Source of the DNA: Certhia americana
Taxonomy: Eukaryota > Chordata > Aves > Passeriformes > Certhiidae
Direction of reading: 5' to 3'
Length of the DNA: 64,000 nucleotides
Assembly (NCBI GenBank): GCA_018697195.1
Contig: CM031879.1
Span: 20,085,821-20,149,820 of the forward strand
Shown: positions 27,301 to 39,356 of the stretch, piece by piece
Layout: every line of letters starts with the position of its first letter
How positions within the stretch are numbered: the stretch's first letter is position 1
Notes under the pieces: model-generated
The model's database searches: none
The model's input: the letters and a program-made list of their open reading frames with translations, nothing else
What the model was told of the DNA's origin: nothing
Program-made: the position numbers and the translations under genes

Positions 27301-28063
27301 CCAGGGAGAAATACCCAGTGTTGTTTGTTTCTTTTAGGCTGAACTGCCAGCCAATTCCTCCTTTCAGAGCCAGATGGTTGTTAGGTAATTCCAGTATCAA
27401 CTGTCCAATTCCTAGATGCCTGTTTAACAATATTGTTCTTTTTTATTTGTTTACTCTAAGGATAGATCTGCAGGGAGGTTTACAGTCTCTATGCTTACTT
27501 AGGGGAAAGCCTATATGAATAAAGAAGGGTTTAGGAAAACAAAACCTGTGAGGTTTCCTGGGGAAGACTTTCTCCTAATCCTTCCAGGAAAATCATGAGC
27601 TGAGTGATCTATTGAAAGAACAAGCACTCAGTTGAATACTTCTCTAGTCTTTAGACAATTGGACATCTGAGCCTTCCCTGCAGGACAACTGCAACATGTC
27701 CATTGCAGTGTTTTCTCTTCAGAATTGAGCTCCACTGTCGTCTGTTGGCCTCCAAAGCCCACCTCGTCAGTGACATGCTTCTGAGGGTTCACATCAGAAG
27801 CTACAGAGACTTCAGGAGAATTTCTAGGGAAAATATATAAATTCACAGAAACTAGCTCAGAATCTCACATAGAAAGCCTGCAACACTCTCACTGGGTTAA
27901 TGCCACTGCTGCAGCTAGTAAAATAGGAATCCAGAATTTACTTAAAACAACAGTTTACAGGTTCACCTTTTCAAAGAACAGGGGCTATGAAGGCTCTAGT
28001 CTTCCCTCCATGGCTTACAGCTACTGCTTGGCTCATTAGTTAACAAATATATAAAAAAAGTAT

Positions 28064-28099
28064 TAATAATAGCAATAATAATAATAATAATAATAATAG
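28064..28099 (+). repeat. AAT trinucleotide microsatellite
   Basis: About eleven AAT/TAA units with one AGC interruption near the start. It lies between the two copies of the 92-bp repeat. Confidence 0.95.
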
Positions 28100-28342
28100 T
28101 GAAATTTTTTTTTCCTTCTACATGCATGTTCTTGCTCTGGGTAAGCTACACTACAACGGTGAAAAAACACCAACCTACTAGAGTCAATGATCTTAATTAA
28201 TATTTACCAGTGGAGAATACGACAGATGATATATCAAGAATACCATATGCATCAAACTAAGGAATTTTCACATTTACAAATATAAAGAAACTTAAACAAA
28301 TACAAATATTTGCCATTTCTTTCCTGTATTATTTAAATTTAA

Positions 28343-28434
28343 CTTGAAATACTGTGAGAGACAGTTTTCTTCAATATAGTCACCATATACTAATTATTAT
28401 TTTTTTTCTCGGTCTCCAAATAAAAAATAAAAGG
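28343..28434 (+). repeat. 92-bp perfect direct repeat, copy 2
   Basis: This is the second identical copy. It is followed directly by a G-rich tract (28,433-28,456), while copy 1 is followed by CCAGGGAG. Identity in such AT-rich, fast-drifting sequence implies either a very recent copying event or an assembly artefact. Confidence 0.97.
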
Positions 28435-28456
28435 GGGTGGGGGTTGGGGGGGGTGG
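28433..28456 (+). repeat. G-rich tract, potential G-quadruplex
   Basis: The runs are G5-T-G5-TT-G8-T-G2, which satisfies a four-run G-quadruplex pattern if the G8 run is split. It abuts the end of the second 92-bp repeat copy. Confidence 0.85.
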
Positions 28457-29649
28457 TTTCCATGGGTAAAACTTCTGAAAAGTTGGCAAACCCTTTGTTT
28501 GCCCTGGAAACACAGAATTTTCACTATTTTTAAAAATATTATTATCATAATAGCAGAGTCTACTGAAGTTATAATGACACAGTTTTCATGAGAGCCTTTT
28601 TATTCCTAGGAAATGAAAGAAATATAATGCATTCTGTATGAATCCAGTCAAATTAAATGGGTAAAATCAGATCAAATGAGTAAAGATTAAGTATGGAAAG
28701 CTCACACAGCTAACTGTGATTTTCTACAGCATTTTATTTTGGTGAAAATAATTTTGCAATATGACAGAATCTCAGCATCCTCTACATTACATGTTCTTTT
28801 ATAGACTGCCCCTGGAAAGTCAAGAGTAAACTGGGAATCACACCATGATCCCTTTGATTTCTTCCAGCCACTTTTTTTGGTGGCAACATTTCTGCAGGTC
28901 AGATTCTGCTTTATTTATGCCTGTGCAGCTGCAGTGTTCTAGAAGAGTGTCAGGAGAAGAAAAGGCAATAGATAACTGACAGCATAAGCAATAGCTTGTG
29001 CTATCTTGGGACAAAATTTGTTTAGGGGTCCAAAGGAAAGGTTCAGCTTTGTACAATAAGAGAAAAGGTAGTAATTTAGGAATTATGTGACTAGAGTGAC
29101 TGATGATTGAGATTAATTTTGGAGCACCCTTTCGGTTATGTTGATGTGGACAGACAGAGCAAGAGTGAAGAACTAAGCTGCCTTGGGCAGGAATTTTAAT
29201 GGTGAAGGAGAGCAGAATTTGGAATGTGTATCAGAAAAACGGGGGTTGAAAGCACATTGATCTTGGGGAACTGGAGAGAGTTGTTAGGGAACATGACCCC
29301 AATTACATATATTACTTTAAGAATATTTGTACTTAAATCAGACATTACTTTTTGAGTGTGTGACTCTGTCAGCCCTCCCTAGGGCTAGACAAATAGTTTC
29401 TGGAAGTTAAACTGATAATTCCCTCTTTTTTTTTTTCTTTTTTTTTTCAAATCAAAGACCTTCTGAAGGTTGAAGAATGGAAGTAATTGGCTTTAACAGA
29501 GTAAGTACCAGGGTTTCATCTTGATTTGATAGAGGATTCAATTAAACTTGAGTTTTCAGTACCTTCTTTCTTAAAATGATACAAATATATATATTTCCTT
29601 CATTTCTTACATTCATGTAATCTAATTAAGAAAGGTAAAAACATTAAGC

Positions 29650-30110
29650 TTTTCTTAGAAATTGATAAATGTGAGGTTAATGAGCAGTGGAAGGAGCAAT
29701 TTGAGCCATACAGCCACACTACTTGGTTCTGAATTAACTGCAACCACTCAGAAAATGGACTTAGGTATCATCATGGACCGTGAAATACAAATTTCTGATC
29801 TCTCTGTGAGAGTAGTTAAGAAGCAAACAAATTGCTAGAATTTAAAAGGAGCAGGTAGGAAAGTAATAGCAGAAGTATAATAGTGCTATTTTCTGAATTG
29901 ACAGAATGATGCATCTGGCTTTAGACTCCCTATCCCTGCAGAAGGCAATGTAGAAAAGAAAAGAGCTCAGAGACAGATGAAGAGAATAAGTTAGATGACA
30001 AGAATAATTAGGTACAGGAAAGAGAGAATGATACTATTTTCAGAAAATAATTGGAACAGATATGCTCAAGACTGAATGAAAAATCTCTTAATTTTTTTAA
30101 GTTGTCCCTC
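29650..30110 (+). mobile_element. Old degenerate CR1 LINE fragment (ORF2 interior)
   Basis: TGGTTCTGAATTAACTGCAA, then CCACTCAGAAAATGGACTTA and a decayed form of GGT-TCATCATGGACCGTGA, track the ancient amniote CR1 segment coding for the DLGV-VD region. The match continues through a lysine-rich segment and a Leu-Gln-rich stretch near 29,940-29,990. It is strongly diverged with no open frame, so this is an old insertion. Edges are approximate. Confidence 0.6.
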
Positions 30111-31603
30111 TTTCTAAAGCATCTGTACTTTGTTGCAACCAGTTCTGATGGTGTCTGTACTACACATACTACAGATGAGTCTTATCTAATTTCTAGGTGA
30201 TAACAGTAGTATGAAAAATTCCATATTAATGATTTTCTTGAAGCCAGCCCTGTGAAATTCTTCCTATTTAATCTGTCTTCTACATTTTCCTGTGACCTGT
30301 TTCCTATTCCCAGTGAGGCCTATTGATGCAGTTGAAAATGATGCTTACTGAGAATGCAATTCAGCTCCTCCATGCTATCAGTAGGTGAGCGATGGCACAG
30401 GTGTGCATTGCATGGAATATCTGTATGCAGATCGCACACAACTCTGTCTAGCCTTCAAAATGTTTGATCAAGTCAGCGTCAGTAAATTGCCCCATCCTCA
30501 GGTGTATTCTCTCCCACATAAAGACCAGGAGATTGGCTCTGAGTCCAGGCAAAGGAGGACAATGTTAGCAGGTAGATGAAATTTCTCTGAAGAATTTTCT
30601 GCGCGGTCAGCTGCAGTTAGAGGCACATATTCATTACGGCCAATTGAGCCTGTTGCTAAGGCATGCTCTCTCATCTCTCCATGCCACTAAACTCTCACAG
30701 CCAGCATCTCCAAATGGTTTCAGTTGCCTGGGAGACCCTGCTCCACCCTGGTGAGCAGCAGCTGGCCTCCCTTTCTCACACCTTCACAGGGTCTCTGCTG
30801 AGCTATAGAGACCTGCCTCAGCACAAAGCACTCAGGTGAGTGGCAGAAATTTCCCTTGTCCATCCCTCCCACAACCTGAGAAACTGTGGAAAAACACCAC
30901 TGCATACATGTGGAGCACAGATTTCCCACAGACTATCATTCAGGTCCACAGGCACTAAGCTTTTCTTAAAGATGCCCCATGGTACAGGCCAAAACCAGCT
31001 GGAAAATCCAGGATGAATATCACAGTTTATACCTCAGGAAAAAAATAATTTTATTTCTAAATTATTATAGAGAAGTCAGATTTTTCAGGCATATGAAAAT
31101 GTGATATGAATTCGCATAGGCAGTAAGCTCAGCTGCAAACTCCACCCTCTTGCTTCAATTTCAAAGAAAATAGCTTCACATTTACTTTCTTTAAAATATA
31201 AAACACCCTAAAATAATAAAAATTAAATAATAAAAAATATAAACTTAGACAATAATTCCATCAAAGCCAAGGACTGCTTGTCACACATTTCTCTTCCTTG
31301 GAGAACTGATGTAAAGAATGAACCACATATAATTTTGGCCATTTGGGTCATTTAAAGAATTACTGCCAAAATAACTGGAAGAGCTTGGCTGTGACTCACA
31401 TTTTCTGTTAAAATTCCATTATAAAAAACACACATTTGTGACAGACCTTGGCTCCTAAATAATTTCACATCACATAATTGCTTGAATCTTTGTGCCTTAT
31501 TTATTTCTAAACCAAATTTCCTCAAGCTCACAGCTTTTCAGGAAGATTATGATTATATTTTTGTAGAACCTAATTTGCATGAGGCTTTTTTCAAGAAAAA
31601 ACA

Positions 31604-31615
31604 CCCCCCCCCCCC
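31604..31615 (+). repeat. Poly-C run (12 C)
   Basis: An uninterrupted run of 12 C, flanked by an A-rich stretch on each side. Its length is prone to sequencing error. Confidence 0.95.
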
Positions 31616-33143
31616 AAAAAAATATACAAAGCATGTCTCTTGTTATCACAAGTAAAAATCTTCAAATAGCCTAGATCACTGTTCTCTACATGCCCAATAC
31701 AGTTATCAGATATACTGTGGACCATTTCTTAAATTTTTTTATATACTGTTGAACATTAGATATGTGATCTATTAGATATATGAACATAGAAATTAAATAT
31801 TGGTTTAGTTACACCTCAACTTCATCAAAATTTATTGAAATTTAGTTAGGTTTTTAAATTACCCATACAAATAGATTTCCTTCAAGGGAGCTTTTTTTTT
31901 TTAAAGTGGCTCTTTAAACCCTAATTGTAATCAGGCTTCAGACAAAATTTCCAGATGGTAGTTTCATTCCAGACAATCTGGTCTTTCGAGTGCCTCTCTC
32001 TGTAAAGCCCAATGAGCATCAAGTGCATTTATCACATTCTGATGCAGTTCCTGGCACAAGATAAATTTATTTTTCATCTAATAACATATCAAATATTTTA
32101 CATTGTAATAACTGATGCAGTGATCGCAAAATTGCTGTTCAGCAGTGGAAAAAAATGCCATTACAGAACACAGCCAAGCACCCTGACAGTCTGATGTGAA
32201 CCCTAATGAATTAGCTGACAAATGACCACAGTAAGTTCTGCTCAAGTATGCTCTCTAAGCAGCAATTCACAAAATCTGCTTTTCACTGTATTTTTCCCTT
32301 GTAAGGCTAAAATCCATGCAAATTTCTCAGCTGGGGTCATCATATTAAATAGAAAACATTTGAAGAGAAGCTTTCAGAGTTGCTCCTAGTCCAGCACTGT
32401 CCTTAGCATTTTCTTTCTCTGCACTAAACACCTCTGAGCCTCTCAGCACTAGCCATGCTTTAACACTCCTTGGCTGTGACACTGAAACAGATGCAACAAG
32501 AACATTTTTACCACAGACCAAAACAGTATTTGGAGATGTGTCTCCCTTGGCCTGTTGGACCCTTGCCTCAAAAGACTCCTGTAGTGTCCCCTGAATCTCA
32601 TAGAACCTTCTCAGCACTGAATCTGCTAAAGAGATTTTGAAATTCTTTGTTGCAATCATAGTGCAAAGCCTGCCTACCAAGTGTTCTGTAAATCTTGTTC
32701 TGGCAGATTTGGTTCAGAAATAGAACGTAGGCCTTAACTGAGGAGTGCACTTCATTGAAGATAACGCAGCACGGGAATTAAGCTGCATCAGTTCCCTCAC
32801 CTCCTTAAGGAAGTCTATCCATGCTTTGAAAATCATTGTTGTAGTATTTCTAATCTTAAGCAGGTTTTTCGCAATTGATTGATCTCCTGCATTTCTTCCA
32901 CTCCATCACAGTATAGGGTGGCCTGGTAGACTGGGTAGTTGTTAGTTGTTAGTTGTGATCAGAGACAGTCTTCATTTACCACTCTTAGTCAGCCTTCTGT
33001 GCACATAAAGACAGGACAATTCTCTACCAGATCACCAACCCACAGCTTGCCAAAAACTTCTGAACCAGTCCATAAAGACTAGCATCATGAAACTGGAACT
33101 GTAGGATCCAGTGCCTTTGGGTGGAGATATCTCTTCATGACAC

Positions 33144-33195
33144 AAAGAATCATAGAATCATTTAGGCTGGAAAAAGCCTTTAAAATCTTAAGACC
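33144..33195 (-). mobile_element. CR1 LINE 3' terminal stub
   Basis: AGAATCATAGAATCATTTAG followed by GCTGGAAAAAGCCTTTAAAA is the reverse complement of a CR1 3' end, including two copies of the terminal octamer-like unit. Nothing recognisable remains of the body of the element. Confidence 0.75.
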
Positions 33196-35607
33196 TCACA
33201 TAACATTGGACATAAGAGACAATGAATTTTAGAGACAGAGATTCATCTCCTCTGCTGTTGGTTGGGAAAAACAAAAACTTTTCCAGTCTGAGAAGCCCTG
33301 GTTGATTAGGTTACAGGGATAAGCAGATCAGCAGCCACCTCTTCTGGATGGTCTCAGAGTGGAAGGACTATCTCAAAGCTGCATTCACATTTGTAGGTGC
33401 CACTTAGTTACCATTTGAAAGGTAAATTCTGTCATCATCCTCACTATCTAGCCACCTGACAAACATAACAGGGATACTTAGGCATGAAAGCATGAGGGAA
33501 AGGAGAGAAGGCTCAGGGGCTGTTCATCCTGTTGCTTGCCCAGAGGGCTCCGTGGAAATGACAGTGACAGTGATCCTCCATACAAAAGGAAAAAGCGTCT
33601 CTTAGAAAGCATTTTCAGGAAGCTGGACCACAAATGTCACATAGGGGTCCAACAATGACCTTGCTTGAAAAGCACTGCAATTGGATATGATAGTAGGGAC
33701 AGATAAAAAAAAAATTTAAAAAATGGGGAAGGCCCATGGTCAGACCATGAACTGCAATTCTCCATTGCAAAGGAAACAAATGTACCTCTGAAATAACCTG
33801 CCCTGAAAGACTGTGACAGAGTACTCACATATATGTGCATGCAAGGGATGCTGTAAAGGATGTGCTAACTGCAACCCTTAGAGAGAATGGGAGTCCAGAA
33901 CATACATCTTCAAGTGGCTCCAAGTGTTCTTTCTACAAGCAGCCTGATAAGAAGGTAAAATGGGGAGCAGCAGGCATCAAATCACTGGGACCTGCAGAAA
34001 AAAAGGCATAGTTGGATGAGCTTGGTCAGTAAGCCAGACATGATGAATAACAACTGTGAACCAGGAACCTGCAGGGAAAAAGAAGTAATGGTGTGTGAAA
34101 GGTATATTGTGTACATGTAGACACACTGTGCACCTCAGTTATGAGACTGTCTCACCTATCCCAGACACCTGCTCTGTCTGCTGCTCAGGGCACCCATCAG
34201 AACTGCAGTCTGGCCCAAGGATTGCAGAGCCACAGCAATGAACCTGCAGGAATGGAGCTTAATCTATCCTTGTCCCACAGGCAGATGCAGCCTCTCATTA
34301 AGGCAGGGCCAAGCATAGACACAGACATAGACTGTAAATGATGGAACCTCACAGAAACTCTGAGAGGTGTCTCCCAGCTGTGGTCACAGTGGATACCTGG
34401 GGATTTACAGAGGCACTGTAAAAGAGTGTAAAATAGATGCAGGTTGTATTCCAGCCTGGGATGCCCGCAAGAATCTCTACATCAGGAATGGATGACAACA
34501 TCTAAATAATCTTAATGGTATGGAACCTGGTTGTTTGATTCATTACCTCCCTTTTGAATTCTGCACAGAACCAGAGTTCAAAGAAGTGATTTGTTTGTGC
34601 TCTTGCTGTTCCATGGGACTTAGTCTCTCAGGAGGTGACCTTTGCTCAAGCAATCTATACCTCATGAGGCACTCTGATGTCTTTACCTGTCACAAAGACT
34701 GTTAACTGCAAGCATCTATGGCTTTCATGACTTATACCAGAATTCATTTTAGAAGTTACTTCCCTTTGTATGTCATTTATGTACCTACTGAAAACACAGA
34801 ATTTAGTCATCAGATCTCCTGGAGGTACCTGCTTTATAAAACCATAAAATTGATACATTCCAGAAACATTTTTTCATTTTGTTATTTTAATGATGGTCTA
34901 TATACAAAATAAACCAAGAATTCTGTCATGTCGAGATTATAATGGATAAGTTCATGAATTCATATTTTTTTAATAGGTTTTCTTGGTCTTGAATTGTCTT
35001 CCAAGTTTCATAAAGTGAAAAAGACAAAGCCAAGGGGCATTTTGCCACTGCTTCATATCTATAGCTTTTACCCTGGACTCATGCTTGCCACTGAAACATT
35101 CCATCTTTTTAGAAATGATGTGAGCACTTTGCTTTGTTGATGCGGTATGCTACCTAATGTATCAAACGAATGAGGTACCAGGTGGCATTATAATAACACA
35201 GCATATCAGCAGACTTAGCTGTCTCTGTGATCAGGTCTTGCATCATTACACCTGAAAGCAATCAAAAAGCTGTTTGAAACATGGCAGTGTAGGAAGGAAG
35301 AAAAAAATTCTGAAGCATCTTTAACAAGAATTCACAGAATTAAATTAAACCAGAATATACTGACATCTGTTACATGGTACAAGGTAGAAGTTCTAGCGTT
35401 ACATTATCATATAATCTTTTGTAACCCATCCTAGAGCATCCCATGAATAATTTGGCATACACTACATTTGCTTTATATATGTATATTTTTAGCCTCCAGT
35501 TTATATTAGCTCCATTAAAGTAGCTTATGATTCCCTCTTTTCTTTCCTGGTCCTCTGAAGAGGTTCAAGAATTGATTTACCTGCAGAGAAGTGTTATTAT
35601 AAGACCA

Positions 35608-35645
35608 CATACTATTAAGAATATTCCATACTATTAAGAAATTTC
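35608..35645 (+). repeat. 19-bp tandem duplication
   Basis: CATACTATTAAGAATATTC is followed directly by the same 19 bp with one substitution. Confidence 0.93.
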
Positions 35646-38357
35646 AGTTTTGATCAACAGCTAAATAACAAAGTGAGAAAAATGAAAAATATCTTTCGAG
35701 TTTGTATTGTACCTTTCACCAAAAGTACTGATTCTTTTTCAATCTAGGGACTATGTCAGAGTATAAGAACACAAGTTTTTCTCCATAACATTTACATGTG
35801 AATTAAATCCATTAGCTATCTGAAAAAATGCTTCTAACTCTCTTTACTTAGTCCTTCTTACCTTCATTACCTAATGAAGTAATTGGAGTTTCACCAGGTC
35901 TAGAATCAACAGGGTGACAGGTTTACCCAAAAAGGCAAAGGAAGATGCAGTCTGCAGATATTATCATTCAAATCCCTCAAAAACAGAGGGAAGATGCTAA
36001 AAGTTTCTTATTGGCATATTCCATTCCCTAGACCATGCTGGATCAGCTCAGGTACACTGCTGTAACTAAGTGATCTCTGTCTCAACCACTAAAAAATCAT
36101 TTAAAATGTCCTTTTTTCCTTACAGCCTTCAGCATTATGCTGCACTGAACTTGTGCTTCTTTCCTCTACTGCATTAGACATTTTGCATGTTGTGTCTTCC
36201 CTGATTCTTCTTTTCATAGAGAAAACCTGACTCAGACTATGTACAGGTAACTCCAGAAATAAATGAGTAACTGAAAGACACTGTACAGAAAAACAGAGAT
36301 TTATCAACTGATCAGTTGCTCTTATCATCACACTTCAGAGAAACAAACAGGGAAACAATGTACAGGGCACACCTGGATGACTCAGGAAGGTAAAATTCCC
36401 AGTGCAACAAGGTCTTTGAAGTATAGTAGCCTCCTAGCTGAAACACACAGGGAATTGCATGGACCTCGGGAGATGTGACAGCCTATTCCCTCTGTGACAG
36501 TCTCTTTTTCCTCCTCCTGTCAGCAGTTTGGCTGGCCTGGCAGCTCAGCCCTGGCTCTGCACTGCTGCAGACACAAGATGTGGTGAAAGACTGTTACGGA
36601 GCTATGATCCACTGCCCAGGCTCCAGTGGGATAGTGCTGTAACTGGTTGCTCTCCAGCCAGTCCTCCATTTGACACCATTGCTATCACCAAAATCCCACA
36701 AAACTATGTGCTGGCTGCATATGAAATCTTGGCCCTCAGGTGGCTATAATATCTCAGATTCATTTCTCCCACATTCCTTTCATTTGCTGGACAGATCTGG
36801 CCATTATCTTTAATAGCCAACTTACCCCTTTAAGTAGACACCCCAGTGCACTGAGGTTTTGGGTTTTTTTTTTCCTGTTAAAGTAATGTCTAGAGGAGTT
36901 CTTGCACCATCATTTACCTTTAGCAAAAAACAAAGGAGTGAAACTCAGCTGTGAAAGCAAGGTACTGACTGCTCATAACCTGAGAGCATGACTGATACTA
37001 CCTTTCAGCTGGTGTTACATTTTTCAGGCTTGAACAAAAATGCTGTGACTAGTATTTTAATGCATGTAAATTAACATACTGGAGTGACTGGAAACTTACA
37101 TTTGCAATATGTTTGCCAAAGAAATTATTACCAACACAGCTTACAACAAGAGCTCTAAGCTAAAATTGCAGCATAATTTTTATTTTTCAATGCAAATTAC
37201 TCTGGTCAGATTTAAGATACAGCACCATCTTATGGATATTTGTTTATAGATTAATGACTGTGACTGGTTATCTGCTGGCAAAAACATATCTTTGGAAACA
37301 AAATGTAGCAGGGCAGAACTATCCATCACTGCACTTTTTGTATATGGGAAAAGCCAGAGTGAGCTCTGGAAATGGGAAAGGATGTTGTTCGGACACACTC
37401 AGTTTGGCAAATCTTCCTTTTAACTACCAAGCTACTACTATGCCCAGGATGCCAATTATTCCCACTACTATAGTTTCACAGATTTCAACAAACACTAAAA
37501 TTTCATGTAAGAGATATTGAAATACTTGCTGTTAATTTCTTAAGCATGCTAATAACACATACATTTAAATCTCATTTTATTTGTCTCTTTGTTTCAGGGC
37601 CATTCATATGAAGTAGGGTCAAATTTTCAGGCTTTTTTACCTCTATTTTAATTAATATTGACTATCTCTGTAAGTTTTCTTTCAATGAAAGTTTAAATTC
37701 ATTCCAATTTTGACGACTCCAGAAACTCCAGATAAAAACCCAACAGAACAAAACCAAAACACATTCAAATAGCTAGAACCAGCAATTCTGTTTTCCAATT
37801 TAACAGCCCAGTATTTAAGAGATCATTTAATTAGAGGAGGTGTAAATGTTCACTGTCATTTCATGCATTCTTAGTTATAAATGTCAAATAGAATCTTTTG
37901 TGAAAGTAAAATCCAGACCTTACCTTTTAATTTCCTTTCATCAGCATTGCAAAAAAAAAAAAAAAAATTAAACTAATTAAATGTATTTTTGCCATTTATC
38001 ACTTAGCAAGAAAAGCACTAGCTGAGTTTATTGCTTTGGTTTTTAAAGTATTCAATTAAGCATTGAACTATAGAATGCTTTGACTCATCAACAGTGACTG
38101 ACTACACAAACCCTGATTCTCTTGACTAATTCAGATCTGATGACAGGAAAAAAGATATTATCACTTAAAAAAGGAACAACCTACAATAAAACTCTGTCTC
38201 TTTGGGAGCCCATGTAAGTATGTGTTTAACCATAAATACAGATTTTAGTCTCATCAAACTCAACAGTCTTAAAGTTTTGTAGGTACTTGCTTGACTATTG
38301 TTAAGTTTGCAGGTAAAATGAAGTATCTTCCTGAATGGTGGAAAAAATGTATGTAGG

Positions 38358-38392
38358 ATTGATGGATGGATGGATGTGTGTGTATTGTATAC
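38358..38392 (+). repeat. GGAT / TG microsatellite
   Basis: Four GATG-type units run into a short TG repeat. Confidence 0.9.
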
Positions 38393-39289
38393 AAACATTT
38401 TAAATTACATGATTGTTATCTAAAATACAATCTAATATCCTAGGTACTCTGCAACTATATAGTGCATACAGTGAAATCCTAGGGGTTTTGAAACATTAAT
38501 TGATTTCTAGAATATCTTATGTCTTGGATTTCATTTCTCAAGGAAGCATAGGTTTCAAAAATCCCATTAGACTGTATGTTTCCAATCTTCCTGCAATGTC
38601 ACTACTGAGGGGTGAAGGAGAAAAGTTTTCTTTGTCTTAGGCCATTAAGAGTATGTTGCTGCTTGCTCCTACATTGTCCTATCCCAGGCCTTTTATAGCT
38701 TTCTGATTTACAGTAAATGTCTTAAACTCCTCTAGAAACCAAGGGAATGGCCAGTGCAATATACTGATAACACTGTTGATGCTTCACATTGAAGCAGTAT
38801 GATCACAACTTCACCTGTATCATCTTTGCAATCAAAAGATCAGGCAGGTGCTGCTGGAGATCAAAAACCCAGGTGCAAAACTCAGTATCAGTGAGTGGCA
38901 TGTGAATTTGGAATAATTTCTGCCATTCATTTTGTTAACTGTCCTTTTAACACTAATCTCATGCCATTATTTAGCAACCATTCCCCAAAGGTTGTATTCC
39001 AAAGAACTGATTGCAAGATGCAGGACAGCAAAAAGAAATTATATTTATATTTGTTGTTTGCCTTTGGAATTAGCTTAGCACAAATATTTAAACACATTCT
39101 GTATGAAGAAAGTGTCACCTTCTACTTGTTTATCTATTGTGGGGACAAATATGTTTTAATAAACTTGCATTGAAGCACATGTTTTCATCTAGGACTCTAT
39201 TGTCTTCAAATAATTCATTGGGAAAAAATAGAATTAAACTAAAAACCAGAATTATTAAAAAATATATGTAAATTGGTATTGCCCATGGT

Positions 39290-39356
39290 GTGTCCTGTGC
39301 AGGGCCAGTAGTTCCTGATGAGGTCCCTTCCAACTCAGCATGTTCTGTGATTCTAC
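39290..39356 (+). mobile_element. CR1 LINE 3' terminal stub
   Basis: The bases CCTGATGAGGTCCCTTCCAA, then CTCAGCATGTTCTGTGATTC, match the end of the CR1 3' UTR with the terminal ATTCTRTG-type unit. The body of the element is missing. Confidence 0.8.
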
